The notes under the pieces: generated by a model
What the model was told of the DNA's origin: nothing
What the model saw: the letters and a program-made list of their open reading frames with translations, nothing else
Databases searched by the model: none
Shown: positions 45,276 to 64,000 of the stretch, piece by piece
How positions within the stretch are numbered: position 1 is the stretch's first letter
Layout: every line of letters starts with the position of its first letter
NCBI GenBank assembly: GCA_905250025.1
Contig: CAJNOJ010000392.1
Span: 1 to 64,000, forward strand
Length of the DNA stretch: 64,000 nt
Direction of reading: 5' to 3'
Origin: Adineta ricciae
Lineage: Eukaryota; Rotifera; Eurotatoria; Adinetida; Adinetidae
Position numbers and translations under genes: made by a program

Positions 45276-47894
45276 GATCGAACGTGTTCGATAGTTTCTC
45301 GTTGAGATAAATACTTCCAAATGGAAGTCAACGTCTGATTTTATATTGGCAATGGGATTAACAAATGTTTCTACCGAATCATGATATTGAAATGCTGCTA
45401 TTTGATATGGGTATGATTGTGTCATATTAATTAGAAAACGGCACCGGCAGCAAGCTTATCATGAAGGCCAATGTGCATTGAAAATCTCTCAAATCAATAT
45501 AGAACCAATCGTACACCAACGTCTTAGATAAAACCTGCATTCATATTAGTTATGAATGTACTATTATCATCTAACAGGGGTCGTATACATAGAACATCAG
45601 ATATAGTCCTTTCCATATTTCGACATTCATAGATTGAATTTCATCAATACATTAAACATTAATGCAAGTGTGATCGTGCTATTTACATATGAAATAGAAC
45701 ACATTTCTTTTTGTCAGTGTAAAACTGATGATCATTCATCAATGATTGAATGCACTGTCACGAATCGTTACAAAAAAAAAACAACAGTATGCCTCGATTA
45801 TCATAATCGCTATGCAATCTATAATATTTCGCGATAGTCGTCATGTATGAAGTATTTGTAAATAATATCACGCACGAAATTTTATCTGCGCAATTGGATA
45901 ATAAACAATTAAAGGTTAAATATACAATTAAACGCGAAAGTAAACCGGTTATTTTTTCTCCACTTATGCCTACGTATGAAGAAAAATGTTTGTAACTTAA
46001 TCTTGTTTTTCCTCTATTTGATAAGCTAAGAATAGAACGAAAAATTTCTATTGTTGGTCAGACTTTCTCGTGTGATCAGTCAGTCATGATTTACCTCGAA
46101 AAAATCTCTTTCTCCTAGTGTCAAATTGAAACATGGTTTTTTCATTGTCAATAAGATAATTGTTCCTGTTCATTGGTAGATTTGTTTTCAGAAAGAACCT
46201 GTCACTGTCGAGTATTATTAATAATCTCGACAGTTTTGTTGTTGCAATGCCAAAGAAAAACAAACTTGTTTGCAAAAGAACAAAATACTCATATTTGAAA
46301 TCGAGGTGGCAAATCAATTTACGCTCTTTCAAAGTATTCAATTCATAACGATATTCTATACAAACAGACTAATAATATGTCGTCTAGGTGTGACCGACAA
46401 TCTCAAGATTTATTACTAGTCCGAACGGTAACAATTCCTTCCTTTTTTTTTCTTTTATGTTTTCATTGCATTCTCTATAAACATGAGAAAAGGCAACAAC
46501 ATCAGCGAAATACTGAAGTACCCTCGTCTATCTCGTTTAATAAACTAAAATAATTATTCTTTCTGTTGATATTTTTCACCTACGCAATACACCTATTACT
46601 TCGTCTTATCATATAAACATGTGATATGGCTTGTTTGATAATTATACTCCTATAAGTAGGTCAGTATGATTCTTGATAAAGAAATAAATAAACATGTCTG
46701 TTTGAAGAGAATTGATAAGAAAGAAGACTTCGGCATTTGTTAGTCCTATATTTCTTTCTTTTATTTGCCTTTTTTCTTAAATGTTAACTTAAACTAAATC
46801 ATGATAATAATAATAATAATAATCCCGTTTACTCATCTGTCTGGTTACAACAAGTTGTTTTCTCTTATTCAATACATCTCGTATGTTGTACATCAAATAA
46901 CTCGAATAGTCTACGTACAAAAAAAAAGAGAATGAAGACGTGAAGAAGAAGAAAATTGAGAGAAAGAAAAAGACAAAATGACGACAAATCACACATAATG
47001 CCGCACATGGCCTTTGGTCATCATTACGCAAAAAGAACTTCTCTGTCCGCTTGAATTTCATCCTGGACATGAGAAGAGAAGAAACATCAATACAAGTTTA
47101 TAACAAAAGAAGATCAAAAGACCGGTATAGGTGAAAACAAACAAGAAGAAAAAGAGAGGAGTAGATATTCACAAGTTATATGAATGTGTGATGCTTCGCA
47201 AGAATGAATCCAAATACATAAAGATACATATATATAGATATATACACAATGAAAATATCATATCATCGCTGCCTAACTACATTTTGATGCTTCGAGCAAG
47301 AACAAGAAAATGGCACAAAAATGGCAACGAACAGAGAGAGAAAGAGCGCACGCACGCAAGGAAAAAAAACGTTTTGAAATATATACAATAGATATGGAAC
47401 AAGACTATAACAGATATATATAATGTCGGAGTGCGCACTACAGAATGAATGAGAGACACATCGAAGAAATAATTGGAATCTGAAACTTAACGTCTCAAAT
47501 TGAACAATAATTCACCTCCTTATTCAAGTGTACAACCCAGCCTTTCAACTGCGTAAAACGCATCACGACTACCCTGATGTTCACAAATGAAGAAAAAGAG
47601 AAAGAAAGAGAGGGAGAGGGAGAGAAAAAAAACCATGTAGTAGAATAACAATACTGAAAGTCAGATCGAAATAATGCGTAGAACGGAAAAGAAAAGTAGG
47701 CGAAGACGAAGAAGAAAGAAAAAAAAATCATCACTGGGTAAGATAAATAACCTATCCTACTCAAGTTGTGTATGGATGTAAGAAAGAGAGCTCTTCTAAC
47801 TACAGATTATATCAAAGGAAAAGTTTATAAAAGTAAAACAAAGAAACAAAATGACATATCAACAAAGATCTTCCCCTATGTTTTTTGTCTAGCC
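45276..47894. other. Long intergenic spacer
   Basis: 2.6 kb between the EGF gene start and the MNK stop. It holds an unusual near-perfect palindrome at 46205-46233, an (ATA)n tract near 46803-46823, A/G-rich stretches (46920-46980, 47325-47370, 47590-47730) and no credible gene. The part nearest 47894 is likely MNK 3' UTR. Confidence 0.55.
46205..46233. repeat. Near-perfect palindrome / hairpin
   Basis: The arms CTGTCGAG and CTCGACAG flank T plus the palindromic core ATTATTAATAAT. Only the single T breaks full symmetry over 29 nt. Confidence 0.8.
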
Positions 47895-50939
<3,045 letters not shown>

Positions 50940-51055
50940 TTTTGTTTAATTATTTTGGAATAATAACTGAATTAAGTTTTCGTATCGAATAAATTTAGTC
51001 CCATCAAATATTTGTTAACTGATGGACGATCTTCTTTTTTCTTCTTCTTCTTCTT

Positions 51056-51173
51056 TCACTCACTCACAACACACACACACTTTCGTTAGTCGCCGTGCCC
51101 GCGCACGATAGAAATAAAAGCTAAATAGAACAGAGCGCTTGCCATTTATATCGGCGTCAGTCGTGATGTACTC
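51056..51173 (+). repeat. Left copy of a 118-bp direct duplication abutting the gap
   Basis: Begins TCACTCACTCACAACACACA and ends GTCGTGATGTACTC at the first N. It matches 51204-51321 base for base except one C/G difference (GTGCCCGCG versus GTGCGCGCG). Confidence 0.9.
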
Positions 51174-51203
51174 NNNNNNNNNNNNNNNNNNNNNNNNNNN
51201 NNN
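51174..51203. other. Assembly gap (30 N)
   Basis: A run of 30 undefined bases. The same 118 bp ends on its left and restarts on its right, so the gap is probably an unmerged overlap. Confidence 0.95.
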
Positions 51204-51321
51204 TCACTCACTCACAACACACACACACTTTCGTTAGTCGCCGTGCGCGCGCACGATAGAAATAAAAGCTAAATAGAACAGAGCGCTTGCCATTTATATC
51301 GGCGTCAGTCGTGATGTACTC
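51204..51321 (+). repeat. Right copy of the 118-bp direct duplication
   Basis: Same sequence as 51056-51173 with one substitution; starts at the first base after the gap. Confidence 0.9.
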
Positions 51322-52356
51322 TGTTCCTCTTTTTTCTTCTCTCTCCCTTCTCGTTCTTTTTTTTTTCTTCTTTTTACCCGGGCAAACTGATGCCCGCTCA
51401 ACGATTTGCTATTGCTCGGCGTCATAAGACTATTCGTTGGAATTTTGTATGTAATATATCTCTCGTGTGGTACACATGAGAAAAAGATAAATTGAGAGAC
51501 ATGCCTAAACACGTGGTTGATTGTTTATATATACATATATATCAGCTGATCAGAAACGATAGCGCACTGTATTACGCATATGACAAAATATAGTCTGATG
51601 TTGATGATGATAGGAACATGGATGAATTGATTGCGTACTCTATAGTTAGTAGAAGAAAAGTCTAATTAGTTTGCTCGTTACATATATAACGACGACAAGC
51701 AGATGCACCAATGATGATTGACACAGAAAAGTTATTCTCTTGGCTCAAACTTTCCATTATTAAATATTAGCTTTCGAAATAGACAAGAAGATTGGTCGGC
51801 GGCCTCGTTTTTGTGTCTTCTGACAATAACGAAGCAACCGCCTGCTTCCCATCTGGTTTCGATGGTTAGTAAATTGAACATGATTTCATGAGTTGAAATC
51901 AGACGGACAACAGATGTTTTCAATTGTTATGGCGTTTTTTTCTGTTCCTTTTCTTTCATTTAACTGCGATGATCGAATCACGCAGGAGAAGAAGCCCTCG
52001 AGCATGTTGACCATTTTCTCACATATCTTCAAGTGTGAAAAAAGGATTAGAGAAGCTACAAATTGTATCGAGATAAAAGAAGTGAATCAATTAGAAAACG
52101 AAAAGAATGCTATACGATAGAAAGTTATGAAGTTGCACACGATTATAATCAATAATAGTGTAGATGCACGTTTACGCATACGGCACCTTTCGATACTTAC
52201 TTTCAATGACAAGATCGGCATGAATATCAGATAAACGTCATGTGTCATTGACGTTTTTGAAAATCCATCATAGTTTCTTGGTACATATTTGATAATGAAA
52301 CTATGTCTAAGTTGACTTACTTCCTATTTATAGCAAATCAACCTTGATATGGACAT

Positions 52357-52379
52357 TAGACTCTAATGATTAGAGTCTA
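52357..52379. repeat. Perfect 11-bp-arm palindrome
   Basis: TAGACTCTAAT, a central G, then ATTAGAGTCTA. The arms are fully complementary. Confidence 0.85.
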
Positions 52380-53139
52380 TCGACTTATATAGAGCAGAAA
52401 ATCGGGGTGAAATAGTATTGTGACATCATGTGTAAAGACATAATCATTTAGCTCTTACAAAATAAATTTATAAGGCGATGCTCCGATGTGAAAAGTATCG
52501 CAAAGGAATATATGGGTCGAATTTGATTAATAATTTGCTAAAGCAGCTAGTATTTACGTTCTTTAATATTTACATAATCAGATACTCTTTCAAACGTTTT
52601 GCGTCTCACGCAATTCTATATAAAGAAAAAACTTAAGCATACAGGAGCTTTCCTCTTGGTTTATTATTAGAAAGAAATAGTAATTGTCGTGCGTCATTGG
52701 AGTCTATCTTGCACATGATTTTATCGTTGATAAACTTCCGGCATGATTTATTAGGTTTGCTATCGAATAATCTTCTACTATGAACGATATTCTTGAATTT
52801 ATTTCATGTTTCGCGACTAAAAATACATATTTGCACGCACAATTGTTCATCATACCATTCAAATCTCAATCTTATTTAAAGAAGAAAGGAAAACCAAATC
52901 AGAACATGATAGAAACGACGTATTATGACAAAATGATCATAGAAAAATAGTATAAAAACGCAATGGAGTAAGCACCAACGACGCAGTAAAAACAACGAAA
53001 TAAAAACATATTCACACATGCATAAGATTGAATGAAGAAAAGAAAAAACAGAGAAAGAACTCTATACAAAGATAAGAACCGGATTAGAAAAAAAGTATTG
53101 AAAAAGAAAAGAAATAGAAGTAAATACTGAAAAATTCGT

Positions 53140-60140
<7,001 letters not shown>

Positions 60141-61529
60141 ACTATTTCACGAGTATTAAATATTATTCATGATTGAGTATCTATGATACCGTTTAGTCTT
60201 GCACATTTACTCATCATGGGAGAGAGAAAATCTAGAAAGAAAACAAGCATGTACTTTACTGATATCTAATCAAAGGAATTTGATTAAATCAACAAAGGAG
60301 CGGCGACGTAGAAGGATGAAAAAACAACAAACTCATACTCTCTGCCTACACTAAAACAAACAAGTAGGCAACACTAAATATATAGTGATATATCATATAT
60401 ATATTATATGACTCAATTTAATATCTAGTCAAACGTCAAGTGGATAATTTAGAATAGCCAATAGTAAAACAGTTCTAATAATTACGATCTAATGACATCT
60501 ACTACTCGTTAGAAATAGCACTAAGTAGGAACACGCCAAGCGATCATCGATTTACGGATATACATAGACGGAAGAATTGAACTTGTATAGGATAATTGGA
60601 AAAAAAAATTCGCCGAATGATATAAAAAAGATATATTATTCATACTTCCGCACAACAAATGTTTTGAAAGATAAAAGCGGATAATAACTGTAGAGGCGTT
60701 TGTTGATTTCAGACAATGTTAAATTGTTTTCTACATGATCGGTAATAAATCGGACGTGTATGTGGATTGAATTCTATTGTCTGCTCGAAAAGAACATGCA
60801 CTGCGTGTGCTGATTGTATACTAAAGAAAAACATGATTGACGCTGTTGTGAATGAAACCATGGTATGCAGCTCGTATAAGTCTATGTTGGATCATGGACT
60901 CATTCACACAGTGAGATGTCTCGCGGATTGACGACTTGGAGTAGTTGCATTGATCAACACTGCTCGACAGTTCATATTCACGTTTGCACACAAATTCGTA
61001 TACGAATTAACAATATGATCAGTTTTCATTATGATACTTTACTAACTCTAGCGTAGAAATATTTACCGTCTGTGATTTCGCATGGGACGACAGCAGTTTC
61101 CGCGTTTCTCCTGTGTATATGAGAAAAAGTTGCTGGATCAAGTAATATTTGCGGTGTTGTTCTCTAATGTGTCTATTTATTATCGAATGTACATAGTCAA
61201 ATAAAGTGAATTTGACAACATCTAATGCATTGTAATAAGTGAAGCTCTTCTTTTACATGTGTATATATTTATGGATTTTGTCATATTGTTAATGGTACAA
61301 CCGTTAGTATAAGAGGAAAACGTTTTTCGACGTACTGATTACACTCTAAAAATAGTTCTCAATTTCATTGATCAGCAGCACGTACTCACTATAGATCGAG
61401 CTATTCCTTACTTGCTACTGCTGACAATTAGTTATTACATGTGTCGAATGATCGATAAAAATGAAATGTTATACTTTTGGTCGAAACAATATTTTTTTAT
61501 TGATTAGTTATCTTTAGTCCGGTTTATCT
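60141..61529. other. Intergenic spacer
   Basis: Upstream of ROCK and downstream of the Kv-like gene, both on the - strand. AT-rich with (TA)n near 60377-60408. No gene or RNA recognised. Confidence 0.5.
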
Positions 61530-63049
61530 TCAGAATTCACCTTGTTCTATAAGAATTTCTGGTAAACTGGCATTCCTCGTTTCATCCACATTAACCAGAC
61601 CAACGGCTTTACTTCCATATTCATCTTCAATCATGACAAGGTGGGTCATACAACATATTTCTTCGTTGATTTTCTGCTTGTCAATTGTATCTGATACCAG
61701 AGTATAAATAATCTGTGCCAACTGTGGAATTGTTAAAACACCGATAACACACGTCAGAAATTCAATAATTAAACCTGCCAACGTGGCTGGTCGACTCGTT
61801 CCTTCTCCTAACGATGTAAACGCATTCGCCGATATCCAAATGATTTCACTCAACGGTTGGGTATGATTCGTATTATTCAGAGCAGGATTTGTTAAAAATT
61901 CGACAGGCGATGATAGTTGTTCAAAAGCAAGCAGAAATAATGCCCAGAAAAGAACGATTAAGCCGATGGATTGAAATGACTCATAATATATTGATAATCG
62001 ACTTGTTAAGACATTCATAATCTGATAAGCACGAGCAGATATTCGAACACTTCGAAATATACGAGTGGTACATTGTATCACCAATAGAATGTATAACCAC
62101 ATAGGTGGAACAGACTAACAAACAGATAGAAATATGTTACTGACGAAATAGGCAACGAACTTCGTTTCTTTTACCCAAATGAAGAGAAAGAAAGCGATTG
62201 GTATTAGCGAGAGAATGTTGATGAGAATTAGAAACGGTGTCACATGTTGAAGTTTTGGCCGAATGAAGTAGTGTATACTGAGTTCGACGTATGAAAATAA
62301 TAAAACACCTATTTCTATAACTGATGTTTTGCAAATGAGGATTCTTTCTTTAGCATCGTTTTTAAGAAATAGAATGTTCGATAGTTCGAGAAGTACAAAT
62401 GATGTGATAATCGAAGAAATCGTTATCAGTCCACTGGTAATTCTTGTTAAATAGAAGCTTTTCCTCGAGATATCACTTGCGAATGTCGCCCAAAATGCTC
62501 GACGATATTTTCCTGAAAAAAAAACAAACACTCGCATGCGAATAAAATCAAGAAGCCTTTTTTCGTGCTCGACAATGACGTGACTAATCACAAGTTAAAA
62601 ACACTCGAATCGATTTACATATTTATTACAACACTACACTCGAGTGACAAAACTCGATCAAATTTCTCGTCTAACAGTATACTATTACCAGAAGGTATAT
62701 AATATTCAACGGTGATCAGATTTGAAATGATATCATATACCATTTGTATGTTAAAACCAAAAAATACGAGTTCATCGTAGAGAATTTCGGGTGGATAGTA
62801 GATCTCTGTCGATAAACATCCTTGATAAAGATAATAGGTAATTATGTAGTTGATTATTCCAGGTGTTCGATGAAAGTCATATTGTTCTGTGACAGGATTG
62901 AAATATTTCAAGCGTTGAAAAGGATTTCCTAAAAGTGTATGATAGTATTGGTTGAGTTGATGAGCATATATAATTATTGGAGTTTTTTCATTTGGTTCAT
63001 TGATTTGCACAAAATCCGAGCGTTGATGTAAGTTTTCTTCTTGCGCCAT
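61530..63049 (-). CDS. Kv-like channel subunit with degenerate selectivity filter
   Basis: The N-terminus carries a T1/BTB tetramerisation domain (FQRLKYFNPVTEQYDFHRTP, GIINYIITYYLYQGCL, ELVFFGF). A membrane domain follows: S1 near SGLITISSIITSFVLLE, S2 with VIEIGVLLFSYVELSIHYF, S3 with ILINILSLIPIAFFLF, S4 with RIFRSVRISAR, S5, a pore loop and S6 (CVIGVLTIPQLAQIIYTLVS). In the pore, the expected T-x-G-Y-G-D reads TSLGEGTS (61817-61794 region; SLGEG at 61814-61800). The S3 Asp and the S6 PVP hinge are also gone. A 60-nt intron (GTAAAA...TTGTTAG) removes an in-frame TAG near 62116. The T1-to-S1 junction (62612-62520) is unresolved: a 35-nt intron keeps frame but is very short. The Kv fold is clear; K+ conduction is doubtful. 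It may be a silent or modulatory subunit, or have another selectivity. Confidence 0.8.
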
Positions 63050-63144
63050 ATTATATATTCGAATGCGCCAAGCAAAGGTTTCTTTTCAATTTTCAATATA
63101 ACAAAAAATGAAAGAAAAAAGAAAGACGAAATCAATAATCAAAG
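63050..63144. promoter_or_regulatory. Compact divergent promoter region (95 bp)
   Basis: The two flanking start codons, of the Kv-like gene (-) and the coiled-coil gene (+), are only 95 bp apart. Both 5' UTRs and promoters must lie here or inside the genes. No TATA box or known motif is evident. Confidence 0.45.
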
Positions 63145-64000
63145 ATGACGAAGGGTATGAAGGGAGAAGTTGTTTTAAGTCCGTGCCAGATGCAAGCTAT
63201 ACGGCTGAATAGTTTGGAAAACCGTCGATTGCAAATTCAAATCAAAGCTATGCGTGAAGATTTACAAACGTACCTTACTCGATTACATCGAGAAGAGCAA
63301 GGTTTGAAATACCATTTTAAAAATGTAGTTCGGGTGATTAAACCGAATCCAGCATATCAACGATGGAAACAAGCACACATGCAGGAAATAGCACAAGAGG
63401 AAACGAAAGATCTAATCGGTTCGACTGGATAAGATGTCTTTTTTTTCTTCAATTATCTTTTATTTTTTCTCATAGAATCGATCAAAATGAGGGCAAGAAT
63501 CAATTCAATCAGTGGCGAACGATCTACTTCTTCTTCATCAAATAAAGCTCCAACAGAACCCGTCCGACCTATGCTTTTACTAGTTGATCACGATGATGAA
63601 AAACACAACGATTCTAACAATGGTAAAAGCAAGCACTTACTTCGACCACGTACAACACCAGTTCAAAAACGTTCCACTACTCAATCTCGAACGAATCCTT
63701 TGATAGCTCTGCTTGACGGATATCCGAGTAATTCGAATCCTGCTTGTCAATCACAGTCGCCACCCTATCTATTTGACTCTCCTTCGTTTAACTCATCAAT
63801 AGGTACCATGGGTTCACGCAGATTGTTTCCCAGTAAATTACTCGATCAACAAAAATCAGCGAATATCGATGTTGTCTATCGAATCGCTTTGCAAAATCAG
63901 ATCGCGTTCAAAGAAATTGACCAGAAAGTTATCGAAGAACGTAAATTACAAGACAGAGACTTTGCTTTACAGCATCGTGCACTCAAAGGCAGCATACGAA
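63145..64000 (+). CDS. Coiled-coil protein of unknown function, runs off right edge
   Basis: Exon 1 (63145-about 63418) starts MTKGMKGEVVLSPCQMQAIR and is helical and charged (LENRRLQIQIKAMREDLQTY, LTRLHREEQGLKYHFKNVVR). If unspliced it stops at 63432 (95 codons). A second frame starts ESIKMRARINSISGERSTSS and stays open to the window end. Removing 63419-63475 (57 nt, ends ATAG) joins both in frame, and 57 nt is the usual size here. The donor (GTTCGA) is weak, though, so two genes remain possible. The second part is Ser/Thr/Arg-rich, then helical (IALQNQIAFKEIDQKVIEER). I do not recognise the family. Confidence 0.5.

Larger units (their letters stand above)
50940..53139. other. Intergenic spacer containing an assembly gap
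   Basis: Separates the MNK promoter from the ROCK 3' end. It holds the N gap with its duplicated flanks (51056-51321), (CA)n and CT-rich runs, and a 23-nt palindrome at 52357-52379. No gene is supported. Confidence 0.6.

Noticed and set aside
62103..62120. In-frame TAG in the Kv-like gene, first read as a pseudogene sign
   Set aside because: A 60-nt GTAAAA...TTAG intron removes it and keeps S3 and the S3-S4 region in frame.

Overview
The window looks like nuclear DNA of a bdelloid rotifer (Adineta/Rotaria type). It is AT-rich and gene-dense. Its genes are animal genes (Shal/Kv4, GSK3, MNK, ROCK, MED8, BAP111/SMARCE1, FAM221, COX7C) cut by many 40-65 nt GT-AG introns. Mixed in are features linked to bdelloids: an ionotropic glutamate receptor with a K+-channel-like pore filter (the Adineta vaga AvGluR1 type), a bacterial-type small ATP-dependent DNA ligase, and a diaminopimelate decarboxylase. 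The species call is inference; no rRNA or mitochondrial marker is present. Exon joins were read by eye from splice motifs and frame.

Layout. 1-4079 (-): secreted four-FAS1 protein, cut by the left edge. 4885-6272 (-): LysA-like decarboxylase. 6558-8904 (-): BAR-SH3-SH3 protein. 10177-10484 (-): COX7C. 10623-12894 (-): BAP111/SMARCE1-like protein without its HMG box. 16263-19819 (+): Kv4 channel with a 27-nt microexon at the selectivity filter. 20275-21969 (-): LigE-like ligase with two PBZ zinc fingers. 23315-25967 (+): lipid phosphate phosphatase. 26517-28160 (-): alpha-galactosidase. 30018-31935 (-): GSK3. 32162-32920 (-): MED8. 35331-37946 (+): intronless glutamate receptor. 38762-42430 (-): about 1,203-residue membrane protein made of three tandem copies of a two-TM, Cys-rich module. 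42724-44179 (-): FAM221. 44572-45275 (-): secreted EGF protein. 47895-50939 (-): MNK kinase. 51056-51321: a 30-N gap between two nearly identical 118-bp copies. 53140-60140 (-): ROCK. 61530-63049 (-): Kv-like channel with a broken K+ filter. 63145-64000 (+): coiled-coil protein, cut by the right edge.

These are independent transcription units, not an operon. Three themes stand out. (1) Membrane excitability: a normal Kv4, a Kv-like channel whose GYG has become GEG, and a glutamate receptor that has gained VGYG. (2) Genes probably of bacterial origin: LysA, and the ligase, which has been joined to eukaryotic poly(ADP-ribose)-binding PBZ fingers. (3) Cytoskeletal and growth signalling: ROCK, BAR-SH3, GSK3, MNK. 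The best candidate for something undescribed is the three-module membrane protein at 38762-42430. No transposon, virus, CRISPR array, tRNA or rRNA was recognised.
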